From the NCBI RefSeq assembly GCF_004054195.1, contig NZ_SBIW01000008.1, forward strand, positions 124,001-188,000: DNA of 64,000 nt, given 5' to 3'. Under the pieces are notes generated by a model. That model did not search any database. It was not told the origin of the DNA and saw only the letters and a program-made list of their open reading frames with translations. The first letter of the stretch is position 1, and every line of letters starts with the position of its first letter. Position numbers and translations under genes: made by a program. This document shows, piece after piece, positions 34,712 through 44,010 of the stretch. This stretch comes from Mucilaginibacter gilvus (GTDB taxonomy: Bacteria; Bacteroidota; Bacteroidia; Sphingobacteriales; Sphingobacteriaceae).

Positions 34712-35593
34712 ATGAACACCCTCTGGAGAGATATTCAATACAAGCTACTAAAGTCGGGCAATAAACTTACCCTGCTTATAGGTATAAACGTTATTGTTTA
34801 TTTGGGTATCAATGTGCCGGCAATTCTCGAGCAGTTGTTCAGGGGATTCGGAAACAGCGCCATTATCGAGTTTACCAACAAATACCTGCTGCTGTCTGCC
34901 GATCTGCACACCCTGCTTTACCGTTTTTGGACGCCCTTCACCTACATGTTTATGCATGCGGGCCCGCTTCATATACTGTTTAATATGCTTTGGCTATATT
35001 GGTTTGGGCAGATCTTTGAAGAATACCTGGGCAATAAGCGCACTATCGGCCTCTATTTGTTAGGCGGGCTTACCGGAGGGATTTTATTCGTAGCCGCTTA
35101 TAATATATTCCCGGCTTTTACCAGTATGAATGCGGCTGCCGGCGGCGTTATTGTTGGCGCATCGGCAAGTGTTATGGCTATTATTGTGGGCACTGCTACT
35201 TTATTGCCAAACTATACCATCTCCCTTATCCTTATCGGCCCGGTTAAACTTAAATGGGTAGCCTTGTTTATTGTGATATTAGATTATTTAAGCATAGCGG
35301 GAAGCAACGCTGGTGGCGAAATTGCCCACATTGGCGGGGCCTTATTTGGCTTTGTTTATATTAAGCAGATGCAAAAAGGTAATGATTGGATAGGCAGCAT
35401 CAATAAACTGTTTCAGCCTAAACCAAAAATGAAGGTGGTGAGCTACAATGCCCCTCAAAAAAAGTCCACTAATTTGCCCAGTCAGGAAGAAATTGATCGT
35501 ATTTTAGATAAAATTTCTGTTTCGGGACAAAATAGCCTGAGCAAGCAGGAAAAGGAAACACTACTCCGAGCAAGCAACAATAATGAAGGATAA
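34712..35593 (+). CDS. Rhomboid family intramembrane serine protease (second of two)
   Basis: A 293-residue paralogue. The rhomboid core has M-H-A-G-P-L-H-I-L-F-N-M, the catalytic Ser in G-A-S-A-S-V-M-A-I and the catalytic His in I-A-H-I-G-G-A-L-F-G. A soluble tail of about 75 residues follows the last helix, with P-S-Q-E-E-I-D-R-I-L-D-K-I and L-S-K-Q-E-K-E-T-L-L, a short helical segment common on Bacteroidota rhomboids. It overlaps the next gene by 11 nt, so the two are translationally coupled. Confidence 0.93.
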   Translation: MNTLWRDIQYKLLKSGNKLTLLIGINVIVYLGINVPAILEQLFRGFGNSAIIEFTNKYLLLSADLHTLLYRFWTPFTYMFMHAGPLHILFNMLWLYWFGQIFEEYLGNKRTIGLYLLGGLTGGILFVAAYNIFPAFTSMNAAAGGVIVGASASVMAIIVGTATLLPNYTISLILIGPVKLKWVALFIVILDYLSIAGSNAGGEIAHIGGALFGFVYIKQMQKGNDWIGSINKLFQPKPKMKVVSYNAPQKKSTNLPSQEEIDRILDKISVSGQNSLSKQEKETLLRASNNNEG

Positions 35594-36692
35594 AAAAAGC
35601 TTAGGTTTTTTTGGCAGAATAATCTTATGGATCAATTATGCATTGTGCCTGGCTTTATTGCTTAGTTACCTTGCCCCATACCTCGATCCGCGCAAGGCCT
35701 GGCTTATCGCCTTCTTCGGCCTGGCCTATCCGCCGCTGTTATTGTTTAATGTTATTGCCCTCGTTTATTGGTTGTTAAGGCGCAGGCTATATTTTTTACT
35801 ATCGGTGATTACCATTCTCATTGGTTATAAAGTATTGTTAAACAATGTCGGGTTCCGCTTACCTACTATAATAAGTGCGTCAACCGACTCGGGCATGTTG
35901 CGGATAATGACCTACAACGCGCACGATTTTAAACGGTACGGCTCCAATAATGATATTTCCACCAAGCACGAGATTCTTGAGCTGATCAAGCAAAACAACC
36001 CCGATATTATCGGTATACAAGAATTTTATACTCGTAAGCGGGGCCAGTATGACATGATCGATTCCATCAAAAAGATCATGAACAGTGAATTTTATTATTT
36101 TGAACCCTTTGATGTGAATTACGATCAGGCATCGGGCATGGCCATATTTTCCAGGTATCCTATCTTTAACTTCGGGCTGGTATCGCTTTCCGGTAAAATG
36201 ACGGGTAACCAATGCCTTTTTGTAGATATCCAAAAGAACGACAAAAAGATAAGGCTTTACAGTATGCACCTGCAGTCGATCAAATTTGAGCCGGAAGATT
36301 ATAAGTACCTGGGCGAGGTATCCAAAAAAGGTAAAACCAACATGACGGCAACCAAACGCCTGGGCAGCAAACTTAAAATAGCCTTTTTAAAACGTGCCGA
36401 GCAGGTTTATACCGTTAAGGCCCATGCTAAAGAATGCCCGTACCCATACATTTACTCAGGCGATTTTAACGATACGCCGGCATCCTTCGCCGTCAACCAG
36501 ATGGAGGTGGGGATGAAGAATACTTTCCGCGAAAAAGGCTCGGGTATGGGGCGTACTTACAATGGCGATTTCCCCAATTATCAGATAGATTATATTATGG
36601 TGAGCCCGCAGTTTAAAGTATTGGGCTATGATATTATCAAAAAGAAACTTTCCGACCATTACCCCGTAACGGCTGTTGTGGCGTTAAAATAA
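35583..36692 (+). CDS. Endonuclease/exonuclease/phosphatase family membrane protein
   Basis: A 369-residue protein. Two or three N-terminal membrane segments (about 12-31, 38-66 and 70-92) are followed by an EEP catalytic domain with R-I-M-T-Y-N-A-H-D-F near residue 103, G-I-Q-E-F-Y near 140, Y-S-G-D-F-N-D-T-P near 293 and L-S-D-H-Y-P-V near 358. These supply the metal and phosphate ligands of the DNase I-like fold. The substrate could be a nucleic acid or a phosphoester lipid. It overlaps the rhomboid gene upstream, a gene order I recall as common in this phylum. Confidence 0.9.
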   Translation: MKDKKSLGFFGRIILWINYALCLALLLSYLAPYLDPRKAWLIAFFGLAYPPLLLFNVIALVYWLLRRRLYFLLSVITILIGYKVLLNNVGFRLPTIISASTDSGMLRIMTYNAHDFKRYGSNNDISTKHEILELIKQNNPDIIGIQEFYTRKRGQYDMIDSIKKIMNSEFYYFEPFDVNYDQASGMAIFSRYPIFNFGLVSLSGKMTGNQCLFVDIQKNDKKIRLYSMHLQSIKFEPEDYKYLGEVSKKGKTNMTATKRLGSKLKIAFLKRAEQVYTVKAHAKECPYPYIYSGDFNDTPASFAVNQMEVGMKNTFREKGSGMGRTYNGDFPNYQIDYIMVSPQFKVLGYDIIKKKLSDHYPVTAVVALK

Positions 36693-36719
36693 TTGAACAA
36701 TAGGAGCGATAAACCCATC

Positions 36720-37561
36720 ATGAAAGTTTTGGTAACCGGCTCGTCCGGTCAGTTAGGCTCAGCCACGGTAACCCAACTTAATGCTTATGGGCATGAAGTT
36801 ACCGGCATAGATGTGATGCCTGCAGCTACCACACATCAGCTCATCGATATAAAAGATAAGGAGGCCGTTGAGGCTATAACCAAAGGCTTCGATGCCATTA
36901 TCCATACCGCCGCCCTGCATGGCAAACATTTCGAGTTGAATTACCCGCGCGGGGCTTTCATCCAAACCAACATCCTGGGTACGCTGAATCTGCTAAACGC
37001 CTGCGTAGTCAACGGCGTAAAAAGATTCCTTTACACCAGTACAACCTCCATCTACGGCGAAGCTTTGGTGGATAAAGATAAGGCCGTTTGGGTGGATGAA
37101 ACCTTAGCAGAGCGCCCCCGTGATATCTACGACATTACCAAGCAAACTACCGAGCAGCTTTGTCGCGATTTTTTTATAAAGAAGGTTTGCAAACATCGGT
37201 ATACCGGGTAGGTAGGTTTTTGCCCGAGGGCGATAACCTCAAAACAAACCATCGCCTTTATCGCGGCCTGGATGAACGCGACGGCGCCGAAGCCCTGCGA
37301 TTGGCTTTGGGTACCGAATTTGCCGATTTTGAGATCTTCAACATCAGCAGTGGTTCACCATTTAAACAAGACGATTTGGTGGCATTGAAGCATTCAACCT
37401 TAGATGCCATATTAAAGTATTACCCGGAAGCAGAGGGCATTTATAAGGCCAGGGGCTGGGCCTTTCCACAAAGTATAGACAGGGTTTATGTATGCGATAA
37501 GGCCCGGCGCTATTTTAACTACCAGCCAAAATACACCTTCGGATTGTTATTGAACAGTTAA
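36720..37561 (+). pseudogene. NAD(P)-dependent epimerase/dehydratase, frameshifted at a T7 tract
   Basis: The first part, from ATG 36720, has the Rossmann motif V-T-G-S-S-G-Q-L-G near residue 5, T-S-T-T-S-I-Y-G near 107 and the catalytic-type Y-D-I-T-K near 141. It then leaves frame at seven T (37169-37175) and stops at 37209-37211. Moving back one base at that T-run restores Y-K-E-G-L-Q-T-S-V-Y-R-V-G-R-F and the rest of the short-chain dehydrogenase up to 37561. The total would be about 280 residues, normal for the family. It may be a true mutation, a sequencing error or a programmed shift. Confidence 0.85.
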
Positions 37562-37619
37562 GTTTATTAATATTGAATTAGATAGGTACGGATTTATTAT
37601 ACTTCAATCCTAAAAATTG

Positions 37620-37627
37620 TAAGTTTG
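37620..37627 (+). promoter_or_regulatory. -7 element of the cysS promoter, next to the start codon
   Basis: TAAGTTTG matches TAnnTTTG exactly and ends 5 bp before the cysS ATG (37633). If used, transcription would begin about at the ATG. No good -33 TTTG is visible at the expected distance. Confidence 0.5.
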
Positions 37628-37632
37628 CGCTC

Positions 37633-39123
37633 ATGGAACAAAAATTATTTGTTTACAACACTTTAACACGTAAAAAAGAAGAATTTATACCGCTTGATGC
37701 ACCCCATGTGGGGATGTACGTTTGCGGCCCTACTGTATATAGCGATGTTCATTTGGGCAACTGCCGCACTTTTATAAGCTTCGATCTTATTTTTCGTTAC
37801 CTACTGCATTTAGGTTATAAGGTGCGCTATGTGCGTAACATTACCGATGCCGGCCACTTAGAAGGTGATGCCGATGAGGGCGAGGATAAAGTATCAAAAA
37901 AGGCAAGGTTATCGCAATTGGAGCCGATGGAAATTGTACAGAAGTACACCGTTGATTTTCATGAGGTGATGAAAACCTTTAACGCCCTACCGCCAAGCAT
38001 CGAACCAACAGCCACCGGGCATATTATTGAGCAAATAGAGCTGGTGAAAACCATTTTAGATACAGGATATGCCTACGAAGTAGATGGCTCGGTATATTTT
38101 GATGTAGAAAAGTACAACCTAACACAGGACTACGGCATATTAAACGGCCGCAAACTGGAAGATATGCTGAACAATACCCGCACTTTGGGTGGCCAGAACG
38201 AAAAGCACGGCAAGCTGGATTTTGCCCTTTGGATAAAGGCCAAGCCCGAGCATTTGATGAAATGGCCATCGCCGTGGGGCGTTGGCTTCCCGGGCTGGCA
38301 TTTGGAGTGCTCGGCCATGAGTAATAAATACCTGGGGCACAAATTTGATATCCACGGTGGCGGGATGGACCTGATGGCTACGCATCATACCAACGAGATA
38401 GCGCAAAATGTGGCCAGCTGCGGAAATAATCCGTCAACCTACTGGTTGCATACCAATATGCTTACGGTTAACGGGCAAAAAATGTCAAAATCGCTTGGCA
38501 ATAGTTTTTTACCCGAGCAATTATTTAAAGGGGAGCACGAGCTGCTTACAAGGGGTTACGGCCCAATGGCGGTAAGGTTCTTTTTTATGCAGGCAAGCTA
38601 CCGCAGTACGGTCGATTTTTCTAATGATGCGCTTGAAGCGGCCGAGAAATTTTATAAAAGGCTTTCCGAGGCTGCTAAAAAGTTAAGCGCACTGCAACAA
38701 AATACATTAGTTGCTGTTGATGACGAGGCGGAAAGCGCCATTATAGCGGCCTGCGAAGATTGCTATAACGGGATGAATGACAATTTTAATTCGCCAAAAA
38801 CGTTAGAAGCACTGAATAATTTATCCAAATCGATAAATTCGTTTGCGGATGGCACCCGTAACTCAGGCGCAGTATCCGCGGAGATTTTTGAACGGATGAA
38901 GAAAACGTATAACGATTTCTTTTATGATGTTTTAGGTTTAAAGCAGGATGACAACGAGAGCGGTGACACCGATGGGCTGCTGGGTTTAATTGTAGACCTG
39001 CGCAACCAGGCCAAGGGTAATAAAGATTACGCCACATCTGATAAAATTAGAGAGGGCCTTAAACAAATAGGCTTCCAACTGAATGACAATAAACAAGGTA
39101 CAACCGATTGGGTAAAACTTTAA
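37633..39123 (+). CDS. cysS: Cysteinyl-tRNA synthetase
   Basis: A 496-residue class I synthetase. The HIGH signature appears as H-L-G-N in C-G-P-T-V-Y-S-D-V-H-L-G-N-C. Zinc-site residues include C31 in V-C-G-P and the G-W-H-L-E-C-S-A-M-S stretch. The KMSKS loop is G-Q-K-M-S-K-S-L-G-N near residue 282. The C-terminal DALR and anticodon domains complete it. It loads cysteine on tRNA-Cys. Length is normal. Confidence 0.98.
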   Translation: MEQKLFVYNTLTRKKEEFIPLDAPHVGMYVCGPTVYSDVHLGNCRTFISFDLIFRYLLHLGYKVRYVRNITDAGHLEGDADEGEDKVSKKARLSQLEPMEIVQKYTVDFHEVMKTFNALPPSIEPTATGHIIEQIELVKTILDTGYAYEVDGSVYFDVEKYNLTQDYGILNGRKLEDMLNNTRTLGGQNEKHGKLDFALWIKAKPEHLMKWPSPWGVGFPGWHLECSAMSNKYLGHKFDIHGGGMDLMATHHTNEIAQNVASCGNNPSTYWLHTNMLTVNGQKMSKSLGNSFLPEQLFKGEHELLTRGYGPMAVRFFFMQASYRSTVDFSNDALEAAEKFYKRLSEAAKKLSALQQNTLVAVDDEAESAIIAACEDCYNGMNDNFNSPKTLEALNNLSKSINSFADGTRNSGAVSAEIFERMKKTYNDFFYDVLGLKQDDNESGDTDGLLGLIVDLRNQAKGNKDYATSDKIREGLKQIGFQLNDNKQGTTDWVKL

Positions 39124-39218
39124 CCAATGTTAACTACCTGTTTTGTGTGAATGCACGCCGGGCATGCGTACATTTATACACCTTAAATTAATTAAAAATT
39201 GTCCGCAAAATAGATCCT

Positions 39219-40085
39219 ATGAAGAAATTATTGTTAGCTGCTTTTGTATTGGCCGGTGTTAGTGCCAACGTATTTGCTCAAAAAACGCCTGTTGAGGTTA
39301 GTAAAGTAGTAGATGCCGAAAATGACTTTAATAAACTGGTTGAACGCAAAGGGATAAAGGCAGGCTTTTTAGCTGTTGCCGACCCTGAGGGGATAGTTTT
39401 TAAACCAAACGCGGTTAAAATCTCTGAGTTTTATGGCACTATTGATAAAATGCCGGGTAAATTAACCTGGCAGCCAAAAGTTGCCCGGATATCTGCTAAT
39501 GGAGACCTTGCCTTTACAGCAGGCCCATACGTTTACCAAAATGGAAAAAGTGATGACGATAAAGTTTACGGTCAGTACGTATCGGTTTGGAAACGTGATG
39601 CAGCCGATAATAAGCTTAAACTGCTAATTGATCTGGGTATACAACACCCCGAGCCTGAGGCTGAAGCCGGTGCTGATTTCAGGGAACCAGATACGTCTAA
39701 ACAGGTGGCTCCAAGTAAAGACCCGTTTAGCGGTAAAACCGTTATTATTAACTCTGATAAGCTGTTAAATCATTCCTTAGACCTATCTGCCCTCGCTTCG
39801 TATAAAGAATTTTTAAGCCCCGACGGGATGTATTATTTTCCGGGATTCGAGCCAATTGCAGGCAGGGATAAGGTATCTAAATTTATAGCTAACGAAGGTA
39901 TCAGCATATCGGCCCAAACTGTAAATGCAGGTCGCTCTACCAGTAACGATCTGGCCTATAGCTATGGTACCGCGCGCATCCGTAAAGGCAACATTGTAAA
40001 TAACTACAATTATGTGCGTATTTGGGAGATCGACGCTACCCACAAATGGAACGTGCTGCTGGAGATATTTTCTACAGTTGAGTAG
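39219..40085 (+). CDS. Exported protein with two NTF2/DUF4440-like domains
   Basis: A 288-residue protein with a signal peptide (residues 1-20, ending V-F-A-Q). The mature chain seems to hold two copies of a cone-shaped SnoaL/DUF4440 fold. The first is at about 28-150, with A-E-N-D-F-N-K-L-V-E and G-Q-Y-V-S-V-W-K-R. The second is at about 175-288, with L-A-S-Y-K-E-F-L-S-P-D-G and N-Y-V-R-I-W-E-I. Such domains can be small enzymes or binding modules. No catalytic residues can be assigned. A single-gene unit. Confidence 0.75.
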   Translation: MKKLLLAAFVLAGVSANVFAQKTPVEVSKVVDAENDFNKLVERKGIKAGFLAVADPEGIVFKPNAVKISEFYGTIDKMPGKLTWQPKVARISANGDLAFTAGPYVYQNGKSDDDKVYGQYVSVWKRDAADNKLKLLIDLGIQHPEPEAEAGADFREPDTSKQVAPSKDPFSGKTVIINSDKLLNHSLDLSALASYKEFLSPDGMYYFPGFEPIAGRDKVSKFIANEGISISAQTVNAGRSTSNDLAYSYGTARIRKGNIVNNYNYVRIWEIDATHKWNVLLEIFSTVE

Positions 40086-40149
40086 TAATCAATAAAATTA
40101 GCTGTGTTACCCAGCGGAGTATCCAGTTTATAGACAAACAAGGAAAGAG

Positions 40150-40213
40150 TTAAAGCTCTGTAGGTGCCCCCTCGCCAGTATTAAGGCAACAGGAAGCACC
40201 TACGGGGCTTTAA
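40150..40213. terminator. Long stem-loop after the NTF2-like gene, possibly an interspersed repeat
   Basis: TTAAAGC-tct-GTAGGTGC (40150-40167) pairs with GCACCTAC-ggg-GCTTTAA (40196-40213), followed by TTTTC. A related block, GGTGCCTCCTACCGGAGC, lies at about 40239-40256. It probably ends transcription from both sides, but the recurrence of the GTAGG/CCTAC words suggests a dispersed element. Confidence 0.6.
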
Positions 40214-40274
40214 TTTTCTAATAAACTATTGCTATAAACAGGGTGCCTCCTACCGGAGCGTTAAACACAGCCTT

Positions 40275-41237
40275 TTAGAATAATTGTTCGATAATATCGC
40301 TGGCGGATAAACCTTCTGCTTCGGCATGGTAGCTGCGAACGATGCGATGGCTTAGTATAGGTTTGGCAACCGCTTTTATATCCTCAATGTCCGGTGAGTA
40401 TTTTCCGTTGAGTACAGCGTGGCATTTGGCGCCTAAGATTAAAAATTGCGATGCCCGTGGGCCTGCGCCCCAGTTTAACAGGCGTTTTACCTGTGGGGTG
40501 GCAAATTCGCTACCGGGGCGGGTTTTTGATACCAGCTTTACGGCATATTCCAACACGTTATCGGTAACCGGGATGTTACGTACCAGTTGCTGAAAATAAG
40601 TGATCTGCTCGGCATTCAATTGCTTGTTTACTGTTACCTGGTGCGTGCTGGTGGTATTCTTTACTACCTGTAATTCTTCTTTAAAAGACGGGTAGTTTAG
40701 CGCCACATTAAACATAAACCTATCCAGCTGTGCCTCTGGCAGTGGGTAAGTACCTTCCTGCTCAATAGGGTTTTGGGTAGCCAATACAAAGAAAGGTTTG
40801 GCTAATTTATGCGTAACACCTGCGGCGGTCACTGCCTTTTCCTGCATGGCCTCTAAAAGGGCTGCCTGGGTTTTTGGCGGGGTACGATTTATTTCATCAG
40901 CTAAAATAATGTTAGAGAACACCGGGCCGGGGATGAATTTAAAGTTGCGATCCTCACCCAATATTTCCGATCCGATGATGTCTGATGGCATCAGGTCGGG
41001 AGTGAACTGGATGCGCTTAAAATCGAGGTCGAGCACCTGCGCTACGGTTTGCACCAGCAGGGTTTTAGCCAGGCCCGGTACACCAACCAGCAAGCAATGG
41101 CCATTGCTAAAAATAGAGATCAGGACGAATTTAATAACCTCGTCCTGCCCTATAATAACTTTTCCAATTTCTGCACGAATTTGCTCATAAGCAAGCTTCA
41201 ATGCATCAGCGGCCTCTACATCAGAGCGGTGTTGCAT
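40275..41237 (-). CDS. MoxR family AAA+ ATPase
   Basis: A 320-residue AAA_3 ATPase. Walker A is G-V-P-G-L-A-K-T near residue 47 and Walker B is I-L-A-D-E-I-N-R-T-P-P near 111. Sensor 1 is A-T-Q-N-P-I-E-Q-E-G-T-Y-P-L-P-E near 153, the MoxR signature. MoxR proteins act as chaperones that mature or regulate partner complexes, often with von Willebrand factor A proteins, none of which are in this window. It lies 7 nt after the SurA-like gene, so both are cotranscribed. Confidence 0.95.
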   Translation of the reverse strand: MQHRSDVEAADALKLAYEQIRAEIGKVIIGQDEVIKFVLISIFSNGHCLLVGVPGLAKTLLVQTVAQVLDLDFKRIQFTPDLMPSDIIGSEILGEDRNFKFIPGPVFSNIILADEINRTPPKTQAALLEAMQEKAVTAAGVTHKLAKPFFVLATQNPIEQEGTYPLPEAQLDRFMFNVALNYPSFKEELQVVKNTTSTHQVTVNKQLNAEQITYFQQLVRNIPVTDNVLEYAVKLVSKTRPGSEFATPQVKRLLNWGAGPRASQFLILGAKCHAVLNGKYSPDIEDIKAVAKPILSHRIVRSYHAEAEGLSASDIIEQLF

Positions 41238-41244
41238 ATTTATG

Positions 41245-42681
41245 TTAAAGTTTTACCTGTGCAGTGGTAACCGGGGCTATCCATTTTTGTAAGATGGGGT
41301 ACCTTTGGTATTCAGGATCTATCTTGATGAAAGTTTCTTTACGGCGTTTTTCAAACCACTGGCTTACGGTGCGGTTAAGTTTATCGTCCATGGCCATTTC
41401 TTTCAACTTAGCAAAATCCTGGTCAAGGTTTGCCTTATGTGCGTCGGTAACCGATTTAAGGTATAAAATCTTGTAACTTTTTTTACCGGTTTGGGCATCA
41501 GTAAATAAAGTTGGCTTAGATATGCTGCCTACTTTCATGGTATCAATAACCAGGGCCACTTGTGGGTCCAGCTTATCAGTAGGGATGTAGGTAGAACGGT
41601 TTTGCACGTTATCAGCATTCAGCATCATACCACCATTGTATTTGGTGTCTTTGTTATCCGAGAACAAAGAAGCTGCGCTCGAAAAATCGATCAGTTTGTT
41701 AGCCTTCATTACGGTGTATAAACTATCGGCACTTACTTTGGCCCTTTCAATACTGGCAGGAGTAGTAGCCGGAACAATCAGCAGGTGGCGGGTATGAACC
41801 TGCTCACCGCGGCGCTCAATCACCTGTAAAAAGTGAAAACCAAAATCGCTTTCGAATACCGATGATATTTCGCCGGCCTTCAGTTTAAAGGCAACTGCCG
41901 AATATTCTTTTACATAACCGTTACGGTCATTAAATCCCAGGTCGCCACCGTCAGGTGCAGAACCCGGATCCTGCGAGTATAATCTCGCCAGGGCACCAAA
42001 ATCTTCCCCTTTTTTTACCCTTTGGCGTAATTCTTCGGCCTTATCTTTATAAAATTGCTTCTCTTCCTTGCTCATTTTAGGATCAAATACAATTTCGCCC
42101 ACTTCAACCTCTTTGTTAAAGGTTGGCAAGCTATCCTTTGGCATCAATTCAAAAAAACGTTTAACATCCTGTGGGCTGGTATTTACTTTTTCGGTAATTT
42201 TTTGCCTCATGCGCTGCGCTATCATCGATTCTTTGATATCAGGGCGGATTTCATCCTTATACTGAATAGTCGATTTACCCAAAAACTGCTGAAGCTTCTC
42301 TTCACCGCCTGCGCGTTGTATAAAGCTGCGCATCCGGCGATCAACGTCGGCATCAACATCTTCTTCCTTCACCTGCACGCTATCTATAACGGCCTGCTGG
42401 GCAAGTAATTTTTGCGTTAACTGGTTTTGCAGTAATACTGCCTTAAAATCGGGGTTCGGCTGTTGACCGCTCACTAAGTATTGCGCGTATTGTAATTCTA
42501 TATCTGATTGTAAAATGATGCTTGAACCAACAATACCTGCAATTTTATCTATGGTACGTACCGGGCCGGCAAAGGCTTTGGTGGTGGTATCGGCCTTAAC
42601 ATGTTTTGTAGTATCTATTTGTGCCTGGGCAACGGTAGCAACTAAAAAAATATTTACAATGAATATCCCTATTTTTCTCAT
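41245..42681 (-). CDS. SurA-like periplasmic peptidylprolyl isomerase
   Basis: A 478-residue exported protein with a signal peptide (residues 1-20). A SurA N-terminal helical domain (about 45-185, with I-A-G-I-V-G-S-S-I-I-L-Q-S-D-I) is followed by two parvulin (PPIC) domains. The first is at about 195-300, with L-Y-S-Q-D-P-G-S-A-P-D-G-G-D-L-G and F-E-S-D-F-G-F-H-F-L-Q-V. The second, weaker one is at about 310-420. SurA chaperones outer-membrane proteins across the periplasm. It is the first gene of a unit with moxR. Confidence 0.93.
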   Translation of the reverse strand: MRKIGIFIVNIFLVATVAQAQIDTTKHVKADTTTKAFAGPVRTIDKIAGIVGSSIILQSDIELQYAQYLVSGQQPNPDFKAVLLQNQLTQKLLAQQAVIDSVQVKEEDVDADVDRRMRSFIQRAGGEEKLQQFLGKSTIQYKDEIRPDIKESMIAQRMRQKITEKVNTSPQDVKRFFELMPKDSLPTFNKEVEVGEIVFDPKMSKEEKQFYKDKAEELRQRVKKGEDFGALARLYSQDPGSAPDGGDLGFNDRNGYVKEYSAVAFKLKAGEISSVFESDFGFHFLQVIERRGEQVHTRHLLIVPATTPASIERAKVSADSLYTVMKANKLIDFSSAASLFSDNKDTKYNGGMMLNADNVQNRSTYIPTDKLDPQVALVIDTMKVGSISKPTLFTDAQTGKKSYKILYLKSVTDAHKANLDQDFAKLKEMAMDDKLNRTVSQWFEKRRKETFIKIDPEYQRYPILQKWIAPVTTAQVKL

Positions 42682-42808
42682 GAATTCGTTAAACTAATAT
42701 GGCGGGTGCTTATACCGCTAAAAATGCAAATTTCGGTAAAATTTATTAATAATAATATATAATTAAGCCGTTGTGCGAATATGCCTATAATGCTTCAACT
42801 GCTTTAGG

Positions 42809-42816
42809 TACTTTTG
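42809..42816 (+). promoter_or_regulatory. -7 element upstream of the hypothetical-rdgB pair
   Basis: TACTTTTG matches TAnnTTTG and ends 8 bp before the ATG at 42825, giving a very short leader or start at the second ATG (42837). No clear -33 element is seen. Confidence 0.4.
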
Positions 42817-42824
42817 GTTAAAAT

Positions 42825-43424
42825 ATGTTAAATAATATGAAGGTTGATAACCCCAACGCTTTCCGTTTTATTATGCCGGACGAACTTTACCTGCTGCCGG
42901 AGGATAAGGTTGCCAAACCAAACTCCGTCGCCGCAGAGCCAGTAGTTGCTTCTACAGAGCCCGTTGCAACAACTATTGAACCCGTTATTACACCACAATT
43001 TGTTGCTGTTACAGAGACTCTCCAGCCCATAAAAACGCCCGATACGGTATTTAATTATCTGGGTAGCAACAATAAAAGCTTTGTGATATTGGTAAGCTAC
43101 GCTACCGACGAACATATGCCCGCTGCACATTTAGCCGCGTTGGAGAACATCCTAAAGCGTAAGGAGCTTACCCTCGATGATGTGGCCATATTAAACGTAC
43201 ATCAATATCAGCCTCTCGCCATGGCCAGGCTTGCTGGTGAATTAAAGCCATCGCGATTGGTAATAATGGGGAAGGATGCGTTGCCGCAGGGCATAGGCAA
43301 TTTGCCGCTTAACAACCCGGTACAGGGTAAAAAAACCAATGTATTGTACAGCTTTAGCTTTGATGAGATGATGAGCAGTAATGATAATAAGAAAGCCTTT
43401 TGGGAACAAATGAAAACAATTTAA
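42825..43424 (+). CDS. Hypothetical protein cotranscribed with rdgB
   Basis: A 199-residue soluble protein of unknown function. The first 75 residues are variable and rich in Val, Pro, Thr and Glu (a linker such as E-P-V-V-A-S-T-E-P-V). The second part (about 80-199) looks like an alpha/beta domain, with K-S-F-V-I-L-V-S-Y, D-D-V-A-I-L-N-V-H-Q-Y and S-R-L-V-I-M-G-K-D-A-L-P. ATG at 42825 or 42837 can serve as start. It ends 1 nt before rdgB, so they share a message. I do not assign a family. Confidence 0.75.
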   Translation: MLNNMKVDNPNAFRFIMPDELYLLPEDKVAKPNSVAAEPVVASTEPVATTIEPVITPQFVAVTETLQPIKTPDTVFNYLGSNNKSFVILVSYATDEHMPAAHLAALENILKRKELTLDDVAILNVHQYQPLAMARLAGELKPSRLVIMGKDALPQGIGNLPLNNPVQGKKTNVLYSFSFDEMMSSNDNKKAFWEQMKTI

Positions 43425-43425
43425 T

Positions 43426-44010
43426 ATGCAGCAATTAGTTTTTGCAACCAATAACCGCCATAAGCTCATGGAAGTATCTGCCAAAATAAAAGGGCAGCTT
43501 ACCTTGCTTACCCTTGATGACATTGGCTGTACCGATGAAATAGACGAAACCGGCCAAACCTTTAAAGATAACGCGTCCATCAAAAGCCATTATATATGGG
43601 ATAAATACCAGCTTAACTGTTTTGGTGATGATAGCGGACTGGAGATAGATGCCCTCAACGGCGAACCGGGAATCTACTCGGCGCGCTACGCCGGCGAACA
43701 CGGTAATCACAAAGCCAATAATGATAAAGTACTTTCTAAATTAACCGGACTAAGTAATCGCGAGGCACAGTTCCGTACCATTATTTCGTTGATGTGGAAT
43801 GGAGAGGAATATTTTTTTGAAGGTGTGATAAACGGTACTATCCGCCACGAAATAAGCGGCACCGATGGATTTGGTTACGACCCGATCTTTCAGCCCGATG
43901 GGTATCATATAACTTTCGCGGAAATGGACCTGGAGCAAAAGAACACCATCAGCCACCGCGCAATCGCGGTAGAAAAGCTTATCGCGTTGTTAAACGCACA
44001 GGCGATTTAA
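43426..44010 (+). CDS. rdgB: Non-canonical purine NTP pyrophosphatase RdgB/HAM1
   Basis: A 194-residue house-cleaning enzyme that hydrolyses ITP, dITP and XTP to monophosphates. The start L-V-F-A-T-N-N-R-H-K-L is the family mark. F-G-D-D-S-G-L-E-I-D-A-L near residue 67 carries the metal and base-site acids, and G-F-G-Y-D-P-I-F near 146 and S-H-R-A-I-A near 177 follow. Length is normal. Its stop codon abuts the stop of the convergent OstA-like gene. Confidence 0.97.
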   Translation: MQQLVFATNNRHKLMEVSAKIKGQLTLLTLDDIGCTDEIDETGQTFKDNASIKSHYIWDKYQLNCFGDDSGLEIDALNGEPGIYSARYAGEHGNHKANNDKVLSKLTGLSNREAQFRTIISLMWNGEEYFFEGVINGTIRHEISGTDGFGYDPIFQPDGYHITFAEMDLEQKNTISHRAIAVEKLIALLNAQAI

